From G963662605 sp963667005 (GTDB lineage Bacteria > Bacteroidota > Ignavibacteria > Ignavibacteriales > Ignavibacteriaceae), in assembly GCA_963667005.1 (NCBI GenBank), contig OY762937.1, positions 868,001-932,000 of the forward strand: a stretch of DNA of 64,000 bases, in the 5' to 3' direction. Below, piece after piece: positions 19,050 through 26,959 of this stretch (position 1 is its first letter; each line of letters opens with the position of its first letter). The notes under the pieces were generated by a model. The model was not told the origin of the DNA, ran no database searches, and worked only from the letters and a program-made list of their open reading frames with translations. Position numbers and translations under genes: made by a program.

Positions 19050-19691
19050 TTATGGTGCAATAAATGCCGCGACAACCATGTAGTGACTGAACGCGCCGAG
19101 TATGACGAACACGTGCCAGATTTCATGGAAGCCGAATTTTCCGTTGAAGAAGTTCGGTTTTTTTATTGCATAGATAACAGCGCCGAATGTGTAAAAAAAT
19201 CCGCCTGCAAAAAACCAGAACAATGCGCCTGAGGACATGGTGCGGAGTATCTCGCCAATTCCCGCGAGTGCAAGCCAGCTCATCATGAGGTATATTGCCG
19301 TGGAAAGCCAGCGCAGAGCGTTGAGGTAAACTAATTTAAATGAGATTCCGGCAACAGCAATCGCCCAAATGATGCTGAGCATTCCCCATTTCCAAAATCC
19401 ATCAAAAAAGTATATACAGATTGGAGTATACGTTCCGGCAATTAAAAGATAGATAGAAGTATGATCAAGTTTTCTGAGTTTCTTCAATCCTTCGGGAGTC
19501 GCCTTTTTCAAATGATACAACGCACTTGAGCTGAACATCAGCACTAACGATACGCCGTAAACGACGAGAGCGATAGTCAACGCGGCGTCATGATGTCCGA
19601 TGAATAGCAGTATCAACGTACCGATAACCGATAGAAAAGCAGCAAATAAATGAGTGAGGCCGTTAACCGGCTCGCGAAAATTTGAAAACAT
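19050..19691 (-). CDS. hemolysin III / PAQR-family membrane protein
   Basis: 213 aa with seven membrane segments. Seen: 'EPVNGLTHLFAAFLSVIG', 'SALYHL', 'KLDHTSIYLLIAGTYTP' and 'FGFHEIWHVFVILGAFSHY'. The conserved Ser/His/Asp/His residues (Ser-xxx-His of SALYH, Asp-His of LDHT, and HxxxH near the C-terminus) form the zinc-bound hydrolase-like centre of this superfamily, whose bacterial members (YqfA, HlyIII) act in membrane homeostasis or ceramidase-like reactions. Standard length. Downstream (18939-19049) is short and contains nothing recognisable. Confidence 0.86.
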   Translation of the reverse strand: MFSNFREPVNGLTHLFAAFLSVIGTLILLFIGHHDAALTIALVVYGVSLVLMFSSSALYHLKKATPEGLKKLRKLDHTSIYLLIAGTYTPICIYFFDGFWKWGMLSIIWAIAVAGISFKLVYLNALRWLSTAIYLMMSWLALAGIGEILRTMSSGALFWFFAGGFFYTFGAVIYAIKKPNFFNGKFGFHEIWHVFVILGAFSHYMVVAAFIAP

Positions 19692-19801
19692 AATACCCGG
19701 AATTTGTGAGCCGGAAGTTATGAAATCATAATTGAATTAGCGCATGTAATTATTATAATTTAGGTATTCTTGCTTGTGGCAAAAATGTGTTAGCCGCCTT
19801 G

Positions 19802-19832
19802 TCATTCCGGACGCCGCAGGCGATCCGGAATC
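19802..19832. repeat. ATTCCGGA-type inverted repeat
   Basis: ATTCCGGA ... TCCGGAAT arms around an inner GCCGCAGGC hairpin, within 'tgtcattccggacgccgcag' and onward. The same ATTCCGGA core recurs at 29786-29852. It is one of two repeats in the 312-base gap 19692-20003. Confidence 0.6.
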
Positions 19833-19893
19833 CATTCTGACAAATGATAGATTCGATAATGGATTCTGCCGGTGGTATACTAATGGGATTACT

Positions 19894-19930
19894 CCCTTCT
19901 CTTTCCAAGAGAAGGGCCGGGGATGAGTTC
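19894..19930. repeat. intergenic palindromic repeat, GAACTCA type (copy c, right half)
   Basis: Perfect 10-bp hairpin CCCTTCTCTT / AAGAGAAGGG (19894-19916, loop TCC) then CCGGGGATGAGTTC ending at 19930. It matches the hairpin and right arm of the unit at 4474-4560 and lies 73 bases upstream of the DUF559 gene; copy d closes the gene in the opposite orientation. Confidence 0.75.
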
Positions 19931-20003
19931 GGTGCTCGAAGTACTGGCGATAAGTTGAAAGTTTAGAATATTCGTATATTTGAAGAAAAGGGGGACCCGT
20001 TTT

Positions 20004-20441
20004 ATGAGTATGACCATAAGATCTGAGCTTACTGAAATTGCGAAAGAACTTTGTCGCGATCTTCGAAAAAATGCAACTCACGCAGAAAAAATTTTCTGGA
20101 GGATAGTAAGGAATAAAAAATTTCAGGGCAGGAAATTTTATCGCCAGTATCCACTCTTTTATGAATTGAACGGGTGTGATTCATTTTTTATTGCAGATTT
20201 CTGTTCTTTTAAGGATAAAATCATTATAGAGATAGATGGTTGTGCGCATGATTTTCGATTATCAAGAGATGCCGATAGAACAATTGTCCTAAAGTCGCTC
20301 GGATTTCGCGTGATAAGATTTTCCAATGAAGAAATACTGTATAATATAGATGGAGTACTGAAAATACTGAACCAAGAGATTAATTCAGGGAAAACAGAAC
20401 TCACCTCCCGCCCTCCTCTCTTGGGAAGAGAGGAGGGGTAA
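20004..20441 (+). CDS. DUF559-domain (Vsr/PD-(D/E)XK-like) putative endonuclease
   Basis: 145 aa from the ATG at 20004; an in-frame ATG at 20028-side or upstream codons at 19980 are possible but the former shortens and the latter reads through 'KKRGTRF'. The DUF559 signature is clear: 'LRKNATHAEKIFWRIVRNK' then 'GRKFYRQYPL', 'FFIADFC' with Asp65, 'IIIEIDGCAHD' with Glu76, Asp78 and His82, and 'GFRVIRFSNEEI'. These acidic residues correspond to the very-short-patch-repair / PD-(D/E)XK nuclease core, suggesting DNA cleavage; the biological role of DUF559 is not established. The last 14 residues are encoded by a palindromic repeat (copy d), and another copy lies just upstream. Confidence 0.82.
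   Translation: MSMTIRSELTEIAKELCRDLRKNATHAEKIFWRIVRNKKFQGRKFYRQYPLFYELNGCDSFFIADFCSFKDKIIIEIDGCAHDFRLSRDADRTIVLKSLGFRVIRFSNEEILYNIDGVLKILNQEINSGKTELTSRPPLLGREEG
20397..20438. repeat. palindromic repeat, GAACTCACC type (copy d, left half) forming the 3' end of the DUF559 gene
   Basis: GAACTCACCTCCCG then a perfect 12-bp hairpin CCCTCCTCTCTT / AAGAGAGGAGGG (20411-20437). It codes for residues 132-145 of the DUF559 protein, in-frame, and its stop follows. Orientation is inverted relative to copy c at 19894-19930. Confidence 0.78.
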
Positions 20442-20655
20442 CAATAAAAAATTCTTGTTATTCTTTATTATCAATTGATGACATTTATGGCCGCATAAAT
20501 GGACGGCTCAAAGCCAAAATGACTGTGTCAATTTTGCCCACGCGGGCAAAGATAACCCCTTAAAATTCTTGCAAAGTATTCCGTTCTTGTGCGATATTGT
20601 ATTGTTAGTATCGACTAAATTCTATGTTTTGATGCGCGTACAATACATTACTTAA

Positions 20656-20854
20656 TAGTGTGTTGTACAACTAATGAGGTTGAGTTATTAACACGGTAGT
20701 TTACTGCCGTGGTATGCGAGCCTCCTAGACGACCGGACTTTAGTCCAATGTATTTTTTAAATTGGACTAAAGTCCATACGATTTGGTGATTCATCTTGCA
20801 CGGCAGTAAACTACCGTGTTAATGTTATGAATATATGAGTTATGTAACACACTC
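20656..20854. mobile_element. MITE-like element with nested perfect hairpins, likely TTAA target duplication
   Basis: A 199-bp element flanked by TTAA (20652-20655 and 20855-20858). Ends are related inverted repeats: left TAGTGTGTTGTACAACT, right (reverse complement) GAGTGTGTTACATAACT. Inside are a perfect 24-bp inverted repeat (20688-20711 with 20799-20822) and, nested in it, a perfect 15-bp inverted repeat (20735-20749 with 20761-20775). No transposase is encoded. The element ends 14 bases before the start of the gene at 20869, so it must form its leader. The remainder of the gap (20442-20651) holds only small hairpins at 20482-20501 and 20533-20550. Confidence 0.6.
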
Positions 20855-20868
20855 TTAACGGAATAGTC

Positions 20869-23517
20869 ATGTATCGGTTTCTTTTTATACTTCTTACAAG
20901 CTGCACATTTGCTCAATCAGGCACATATCAAATTGTATTTGAGAAAAATTATACGGATATGCCTTTTTCAACACGGGTAACTTCATCCGGTATATATGGA
21001 ATTTCCACATTCGCGGTATCCGGGAATAATGTATATCTGCAAAATTTTGATTCAAAGAATACATTCGAGTTTAGTGGTAATGAATTTGTCCGTTCATGTG
21101 AAAATGTAAACAGCGCCAGCCCGTTATTAAAAAAATCCGTCGCGGGTAAAGAAGTTGAAATATCCCGGCCATGTTATGTATCATCCGAATCGGTTTTTCG
21201 TGTAAAAGACGGCGACTTATCTAATGATGCCGGTGAAAGTATCACGGCACAGGTTTCAGGCCGCGGCAAATTAGTTCTTTCAGTGTCGCTGCAATCCGGA
21301 AAAAAAGAACAGTCATTTTCGTTCAGCAACGATCTTGCCGCTGCTGATATTATCGGCATTGATGCAAAGGGTCGTGAATATGTACTTATCGAAAAATATA
21401 TATCCGACATACCGCTTGTAATTAAACGTGAAGTGTGGACTGTCTCTCCAGATGGATCGGTTTTATCAAAGCTTGAAATTCCTCAAGTAAAATATCTTAG
21501 CACGGTAAGCGACTTTTCAATTGACGCTGATGGAAATCTATATCATTTATTAAGTGAGCAATCCAAAGTAGCGGTAGTAAAATGGACCGGCCTTGGTGAT
21601 ATGAACGGGGAAACTGTCGCTTATCCAAAGCAGTATCAGTATTCGCTGCCGTTACACAACATACTTCCGAAAAAAGAAGTTGCTCCGGAAACATTGCACG
21701 CGCCATCAGCCGGTACAAGCAGGGCGCAAGCATTACGTACTGCCGAGAGTTATGTTTTGTATAAATATACGTTAACAGCTGCGAATCTTGCCCCAACGCC
21801 GGTGGCAACTGCCGATCCGGACACGGTTCAAACTCCGCCAAGGCTTATCGTAGGCAGCAATGCCGAAATACCATACAAATGGGGCGGCTTCAACACGCTA
21901 TCGGGTTTTGCATCCGGATTAGCAAAGGGCAGATATGCCGGTGATATTGACTGCAACAGTTCAAGCACATATGCTGTGGGTGTTGATTGTTCGGGATTTG
22001 TCAGCAGATGCTGGCAGTTAAGTTCGCATTATACTACAAGTGAAATGCCTGATATTACTACTCCGTATTCAACATGGGATAGCCTGCGTCCGGCTGATGC
22101 AATACTTCGAAGCGGACACGTCCGTATGTTTGTGCAGAAAAATTCCAACGGAAGTCTGAAAGTAGTCGAATCGTCAGGCCGTGACTGGGGCGTTTCGTAT
22201 TGGTCATATCTGCCTTCTGAATTGACAATCTATACTCCACGCTATTATAATCAGATGGATTCGAATTATTCATTCAACCGACCGGATCTATATTGTGCAT
22301 TAGTGCAAAGTGACGGAAGCGTCCTGCTTAAATGGCAATGCGACACAACAACTGTTTCCGGGTACCGGTTGTATTCGTCCGGAGATAATTCATCCTGGAT
22401 GATTATTAAGAATGAGGCATCACTCAAAACAACTTCGGTTGTAATACCCGGCTTATCCGGGGCAATGTATTATCGTGTATCAAGCGTTAGCAAAACAACC
22501 TCAACGGAAAGCGATTGGTCGAATGTAATGGCGGTTGCCAATTACGGAACATCACAGAAGGTATTGATCGTTGATGGATTTTACCGTGATATCGGCACAT
22601 GGCAGGGTGCGCAGCATACTTTTGTGTATAATTACGGTAAAGCACTTGATGCGAGCAAAATAAGTTTTGAAAGTATCCGAAGCAAACAACTCAAACTTGT
22701 ATTGCTCCCGAAGTATCTGGCAATTTATAGAATCTGCGGCGATCAAAGCACGGTTGATTCAAGCATTACAAAGACAGAACAGGACTCTCTTAAAACATAT
22801 CTTGAGCAGGGCGGATGTTTATTTATTTCCGGTAGTGAAATAGGCTGGGATCTATCGTACAAAGGCAGCACGACGGATAAAGCATTTTATAATAATTATT
22901 TAAAAGCAGTATATGTTGCTGATGATGCAGGCGTTGAAACTGTTGTCGGTACTGCGGGATCTGTGTGCGCCAATCAGAATTTTCAATACGGGCAGACGTA
23001 CGCTATAAACTATCCTGATGAAATCTCAACCTATGGCGGAAGTTCAGTTGCATTGCGGTATACGAACGACAAAATCGCGGGCATTCAATATACCGGCACG
23101 TTCGGTACTTCTGTTGTAGCAGGAAAAGTGATTTATATAGCATTTCCTCTGGAAACTACCGCGAATGATACCGCATTCAACACGATTATCAACCGCAGTA
23201 TGGCCGATTTTCTCGGAACAAGTGCAATCAACGGCAATGCCGGTAGTTCGTTACGCTCGTTCGCTTTGGCACAAAACTATCCTAATCCCTTTAACCCTTC
23301 AACCACTATTAGATACTCATTGGCAAATACATCCCGCGCAGTACTGAAAGTATATGATATGCTCGGAAAAGAAGTCGCGACATTAGTGAACACGGAACAA
23401 CCGGCAGGTGAGTACAGGGTGGTATTTAATGCCGCTGCATTGCCTAGCGGAATATACTTCTACACGCTTCGGGCGGGAAGCTTTGCTGAAACGAAGAAAT
23501 TAATTGTTATAAAATAA
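20869..23517 (+). CDS. large secreted NlpC/P60-like, fibronectin III, T9SS-sorted protein
   Basis: 882 aa. Signal peptide 1-15 ('MYRFLFILLTSCTFAQ'). An N-terminal beta-propeller-like region (about 20-260), an NlpC/P60-type papain-like domain (about 325-460) with 'IPYKWGG', catalytic Cys374 in 'GVDCSGFVSRCW' and His417 in 'RSGHVRMFV', a fibronectin type III domain (about 470-560), a Rossmann-like unknown domain (about 563-780, 'QKVLIVDGFYRDIGTW' and 'YLEQGGCLFISGSEIGWD'), and the T9SS domain ('LAQNYPNPFNPSTTIRYSL', ending 'TKKLIVIK'). NlpC/P60 domains cleave peptide stems of peptidoglycan, or act on other amides; with T9SS sorting the target is extracellular, for example foreign cell walls. 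Its leader lies in the MITE-like element. Confidence 0.83.
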   Translation: MYRFLFILLTSCTFAQSGTYQIVFEKNYTDMPFSTRVTSSGIYGISTFAVSGNNVYLQNFDSKNTFEFSGNEFVRSCENVNSASPLLKKSVAGKEVEISRPCYVSSESVFRVKDGDLSNDAGESITAQVSGRGKLVLSVSLQSGKKEQSFSFSNDLAAADIIGIDAKGREYVLIEKYISDIPLVIKREVWTVSPDGSVLSKLEIPQVKYLSTVSDFSIDADGNLYHLLSEQSKVAVVKWTGLGDMNGETVAYPKQYQYSLPLHNILPKKEVAPETLHAPSAGTSRAQALRTAESYVLYKYTLTAANLAPTPVATADPDTVQTPPRLIVGSNAEIPYKWGGFNTLSGFASGLAKGRYAGDIDCNSSSTYAVGVDCSGFVSRCWQLSSHYTTSEMPDITTPYSTWDSLRPADAILRSGHVRMFVQKNSNGSLKVVESSGRDWGVSYWSYLPSELTIYTPRYYNQMDSNYSFNRPDLYCALVQSDGSVLLKWQCDTTTVSGYRLYSSGDNSSWMIIKNEASLKTTSVVIPGLSGAMYYRVSSVSKTTSTESDWSNVMAVANYGTSQKVLIVDGFYRDIGTWQGAQHTFVYNYGKALDASKISFESIRSKQLKLVLLPKYLAIYRICGDQSTVDSSITKTEQDSLKTYLEQGGCLFISGSEIGWDLSYKGSTTDKAFYNNYLKAVYVADDAGVETVVGTAGSVCANQNFQYGQTYAINYPDEISTYGGSSVALRYTNDKIAGIQYTGTFGTSVVAGKVIYIAFPLETTANDTAFNTIINRSMADFLGTSAINGNAGSSLRSFALAQNYPNPFNPSTTIRYSLANTSRAVLKVYDMLGKEVATLVNTEQPAGEYRVVFNAAALPSGIYFYTLRAGSFAETKKLIVIK

Positions 23518-23540
23518 ATCAGATCAAAACAATTATTCAC

Positions 23541-23575
23541 AGTCGCTCCTTATACGGGGGCGGCTATTTTATTTG
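23541..23575. terminator. rho-independent terminator
   Basis: Stem AGTCGCTCC (23541-23549) pairing, with three G-T pairs, to GGGGGCGGCT (23556-23565), followed by ATTTTATTT. Lies between the convergent genes 20869-23517 and 23564-25102 and overlaps the end of the latter. Confidence 0.65.
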
Positions 23576-25102
23576 ATCTTTCCACATATTAATCGTAGCC
23601 CGTATCGTGTCGTCGTTCTTCACTTCAAACATCGAATTCCCGGGAACATTACCATTGCTGTCAAGCGCTTCCTTATCCCAAGAGCCGCGAGTTATTTTAT
23701 ATGAAAACACGGTCCCTTCTGCAAAAGGTATTGTGCATTGCCAATGGCCGTTTTGTGCTTTCTCCAATTTGATGCCGTGTCCGTTCCAGAATCCTAATTG
23801 TTCAATATCGCCGGATATATATACCGAACAGGAATCGGGATTAGAGTTGGCCGTAACGTCAAAGGTGATTTTTCTTTCAGACCCTAAAGGAATTTTTCTG
23901 CTTTGGAAAAATGTGCTCCATCCAAGAATAATGTCGTCGAAAGAAAGTTTATAAACTTCTTCAAATCCTTTGTGAATATCCTCGTATCTGCTTATCGCTT
24001 TGTATTTATCAAGTCCGTATGTATCTATTAAAAACTTTGCCAAATGAGCTGAAGCGGCGTATGATAACTCGCTAAAATCAAACCGGTTGACCTTACCGAG
24101 AAAATCGCCCATAGAAAACGACGGATGGCGTGATAGTATGGAGTTATTCTTTTTCCATTCGAGACTGTCTTCGGTCGAATAGTAATATCCGACCAAGCCT
24201 TCGCTGAATATTGTGGAGGCCTTTCCCTGCAATATGTGAATGCTTTCATGCTCGGTAGGGCCGAAACCGACCGAGTGATTTTGATACGCTTCAATAAACG
24301 GATTGCCGTATCCCGGCGTTGCCGACATCTGGTATTTTTGTTCGAGGTTTTTATACAGATAGCACTCGATTTTCCGGTCCGGCCGATTGAACTTTAAAAC
24401 TGAAATCGCGTGCTCCAATTTATCGTCTTCCCGCGCGAACATGCTGTCAATGTTCCGGGAGGCATTAAAGATGGAAGGATCATAGAAGAATGTATAATAC
24501 TTCGTGTTGTGCTTTTTTAAAGTTGCATTGTGCAACGAAACAACATCATAACATAAAGAACTGTCGAACTGATTATTTTTGAGAAAGCCATGATATGTTA
24601 TTGCATATTTCTGCATAACAAAATATTGACTGATGTCCTGAAAGGTTGTCCATAGGGAAAGCAGTCCTTCCATAGAATTCGCCAGTTGAAATCGCCGCGT
24701 GCCGTCGGAAGATATGAGACTGATTGCATCAAGTGAATCGGTAAATTCATGTTCGCCGAGTTTAAACCCGTTCGGAATTATCGTAATTGCCGCAGGAAGA
24801 AATTTTATTAGAGAACTATATGAGTACACTGGTCCCCAAAAATTCAAATGCTTTTTCAAATCGGAAGTATCAAGTTCATTTTCGTTTTTCACGTTAATTC
24901 GTGATTCACTGCTCCACGAGTGATACATGCTGTTCAACTTTTCTGGATAGCTGCTGGAATTGCTGCCTTGAACAAACACGCAGGTACTGCCGTTCCAGAA
25001 TTTCCGTTCATATTGAAACATAATACTGTCTAAAGAAGATTGAGCAGGAGAAGTGGACAGGAATAATGCGACCAAACACGGGAGGTAATATATTTTCAAC
25101 AT
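23564..25102 (-). CDS. secreted gluzincin-type metallopeptidase-like protein with CBM20-like C-terminal domain
   Basis: 512 aa, signal peptide 1-22. The middle holds a zinc-peptidase HExxH motif, 'EHESIHILQG' with His285, Glu286 and His289, and Glu301 in 'FSEGLVGYYY' as likely third ligand, as in MA-clan peptidases of the basic-protein / DUF1570 type. The C-terminal ~100 residues ('VTANSNPDSCSVYISGDIEQ' to the 'INMWK' end) resemble a starch-binding CBM20, with 'LGFWNGHGIKL' and 'HWQCTIPFAEGTVFSYKITRG'. It would be an enzyme tethered to glucan, but activity is unproven and the peptidase core is otherwise unrecognised. It starts divergent from nothing near and has no operon partner. Confidence 0.68.
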   Translation of the reverse strand: MLKIYYLPCLVALFLSTSPAQSSLDSIMFQYERKFWNGSTCVFVQGSNSSSYPEKLNSMYHSWSSESRINVKNENELDTSDLKKHLNFWGPVYSYSSLIKFLPAAITIIPNGFKLGEHEFTDSLDAISLISSDGTRRFQLANSMEGLLSLWTTFQDISQYFVMQKYAITYHGFLKNNQFDSSLCYDVVSLHNATLKKHNTKYYTFFYDPSIFNASRNIDSMFAREDDKLEHAISVLKFNRPDRKIECYLYKNLEQKYQMSATPGYGNPFIEAYQNHSVGFGPTEHESIHILQGKASTIFSEGLVGYYYSTEDSLEWKKNNSILSRHPSFSMGDFLGKVNRFDFSELSYAASAHLAKFLIDTYGLDKYKAISRYEDIHKGFEEVYKLSFDDIILGWSTFFQSRKIPLGSERKITFDVTANSNPDSCSVYISGDIEQLGFWNGHGIKLEKAQNGHWQCTIPFAEGTVFSYKITRGSWDKEALDSNGNVPGNSMFEVKNDDTIRATINMWKDQIK

Positions 25103-25301
25103 GGCAGCCTTTTATTGTGAAAATCGGATTACTTTGCCCCTATAGCAGTAAGGAAATACGCTACCGAAGCAACGGAATTTGTATATCCGGAGGTAACAAA
25201 TTAACAGGTTATGAGACGACATTCAAAAGAATTGTCGGGCAAAAAAAATTCGTGTCCGAAAAAATCTCTATCGAATAATGCCCGCTTACGCGACGGGTGA
25301 G

Positions 25302-25961
25302 TTATTGCCAGCCTATTTCAGAGGGGTTGTGTTCAGCAAATGATTTTTCAAGTGTTTGCAGAAAAAGCGAGCTGTCCTGTGCGCCGGATATAGCGTATTT
25401 ATTGTCAAATACAAAAAACGGCACACCGCGTGCTCCAACCTGCGAAGCCTCATAAATATCCATGTGCACATCATCCGAAAACATTGTTGTTTTAAGAGTT
25501 TCTTTAACGGTGTTCGGATTTAATCCGATTTGTGCACCTAGTTCCGCAAGGGTATTGATATCGTCAATGTTCTTTCCTTCGGTAAAATATGCGCGAAATA
25601 ATAACTCTTCGGCTTTGTCTTGCTTCGCGTATTGTTTTGCGAAATGACTAAACCGGTGGGCTAAGAATGAGTTCGCGACGATGGCTTTATCGAAATTATA
25701 GGTCAAACCGTTTTCGGCTGCCATCTGGGTGACCCGGGTATTCATCTCAATAGCTTCTTCTAAGCGTATCCCCTTGTGTTCGGCAAGATACTGGTGAACA
25801 TTTTTAGAGGGATCTGTCTTTGTTCCCGGGGAGAGTTGATAGCTTTTCCATTCGACCTCAATCTTATCCTTGTGAGGAAACTTTTCAAGCGCTGCCTCGA
25901 ACTTCCTTTTTCCTATATAACAAAACGGGCAGACAACATCACTCCAAATTTCTACTTTCAT
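25302..25961 (-). CDS. DsbA-family oxidoreductase (FrnE-like)
   Basis: 219 aa, no signal peptide, so cytoplasmic. The thioredoxin-like active site is CPFC at residues 11-14 ('SDVVCPFCYIGKRKFE'), and the cis-proline loop is 'GARGVPFFVFD'. The middle helical insert ('ANSFLAHRFSHFAKQY') and the 'VEWKSYQLSPG' strand fit the FrnE branch of DsbA-like proteins, which handle thiol-disulfide exchange or act as isomerases in polyketide pathways. No pathway genes are next to it; a role in redox stress is likely. Length normal. Confidence 0.88.
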   Translation of the reverse strand: MKVEIWSDVVCPFCYIGKRKFEAALEKFPHKDKIEVEWKSYQLSPGTKTDPSKNVHQYLAEHKGIRLEEAIEMNTRVTQMAAENGLTYNFDKAIVANSFLAHRFSHFAKQYAKQDKAEELLFRAYFTEGKNIDDINTLAELGAQIGLNPNTVKETLKTTMFSDDVHMDIYEASQVGARGVPFFVFDNKYAISGAQDSSLFLQTLEKSFAEHNPSEIGWQ

Positions 25962-26081
25962 ACAAACCTATTATAATAATACCTTCAAAATTATCATTAA
26001 AACACCAATATTTTCAATAAACTTTTTTAATATTTTATACGTCTAAACAAATAGTGGTGCATTCTCACAGAGGAAATTCCC

Positions 26082-26112
26082 TTTAATTTCTATGCCGGAA
26101 TGCCTATTTTTG
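26082..26112 (+). promoter_or_regulatory. candidate Bacteroidota-type sigma promoter upstream of the Bax-inhibitor-1 gene
   Basis: A -7 box TATTTTTG (26105-26112) fits TAnnTTTG, with TTTA (26082-26085) 19 bases upstream as a weak -33. It lies 27 bases before the start codon at 26140. Confidence 0.4.
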
Positions 26113-26139
26113 TAAGGAACAGTTATAAACAAGGAAATT

Positions 26140-26847
26140 ATGAATATGTATAATATTGGCAATGAAGAAGTCCGCCGTGATATCGTTAGGATACAACAGG
26201 CATTTTTGACGAAAGTCTATGGATGGATGATGCTGGGACTACTCGTTACCGCACTTTCATCATTTTTTACTATTACAAACGAATCGGTTATGCGGTTTGT
26301 TTTCAGCTCTAAAATTACTTTTTACGGTTTATTCATTTTGCAGTTCGGCATTGTGATATATCTTGCGGCGCGGATTCAGAAAATGACTGCATCCGTTGCA
26401 AGAGCGATGTTCGTGTTATACTCGGCGATTACCGGAATAACACTTTCATCAATCTTTTTGGCATTCACGGCCGAATCAATCGTCAGTACATTTATGATCA
26501 CTGCGCTCATGTTCGGGGCAATGGCTCTCTATGGCTATTTCACGAAAAAAGATCTATCTGGTGTCGGACAGTTTATGATGATGGGATTGATCGGTGTGGT
26601 TATCGCTTCAGTAGTAAATATTTTTCTCGCCAGTGACGGGTTAGCGTGGATAGTGTCATTTATTTCGGTTATCGTATTCACCGGTCTTACCGCGTACGAT
26701 ACCCAGAAAATGAAAGCGATGGCGTATGTAATGTTAGATGGTGAAGAAATAGCCGCCAAAGGCGCTATCATCGGCGCACTGCAGCTCTATCTTGACTTCA
26801 TCAACCTCTTCCTCGCTCTGCTGAGATTATTCGGCGACAGAAGATAG
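26140..26847 (+). CDS. Bax inhibitor-1 / YccA-family membrane protein
   Basis: 235 aa with seven membrane segments. Recognisable parts: N-terminal 'QAFLTKVYGWMMLGLLVTAL', 'YSAITGITLSSIFLAFTAES', 'GALQLYLDFINLFLALLRLFG' at the end, and 'GLTAYDTQKMKAM' holding the conserved Asp pair region that forms the pH-gated calcium-leak latch. The family covers eukaryotic BI-1 and bacterial YccA/YetJ; YccA in E. coli modulates the membrane protease FtsH. Normal length, single gene with its own promoter-like box. Function as leak channel or FtsH modulator is inferred. Confidence 0.88.
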   Translation: MNMYNIGNEEVRRDIVRIQQAFLTKVYGWMMLGLLVTALSSFFTITNESVMRFVFSSKITFYGLFILQFGIVIYLAARIQKMTASVARAMFVLYSAITGITLSSIFLAFTAESIVSTFMITALMFGAMALYGYFTKKDLSGVGQFMMMGLIGVVIASVVNIFLASDGLAWIVSFISVIVFTGLTAYDTQKMKAMAYVMLDGEEIAAKGAIIGALQLYLDFINLFLALLRLFGDRR

Positions 26848-26888
26848 ACAAGAGAACACGTGAGTGAAAGTTGTTTTATTAAAAAATA

Positions 26889-26927
26889 ATCCGTGGAAAT
26901 CTGTGTTATCCGCGTCATCCGTGTTCT
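26889..26927. repeat. dispersed repeat 'ATCCGTG...CATCCGTGTTCT'
   Basis: The phrase with 'ctgtgttatccgcgtcatcc' at 26889-26927 recurs in a related form at 48192-48225 ('tatctgtgtcatccgcgttc'). It is a short non-coding repeat in the gap between the BI-1 gene and the convergent methyltransferase. Confidence 0.65.
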
Positions 26928-26959
26928 ATTTTCGGATTTTACTATAGCGGATAATTACT

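Noticed and set aside
19737..20081. minus-strand open frame over the repeat region
   Set aside because: Composed of repeat copies and the antisense start of DUF559.
25066..25278. plus-strand open frame upstream of the FrnE gene
   Set aside because: No motif or ribosome site; starts inside the antisense of the preceding gene.
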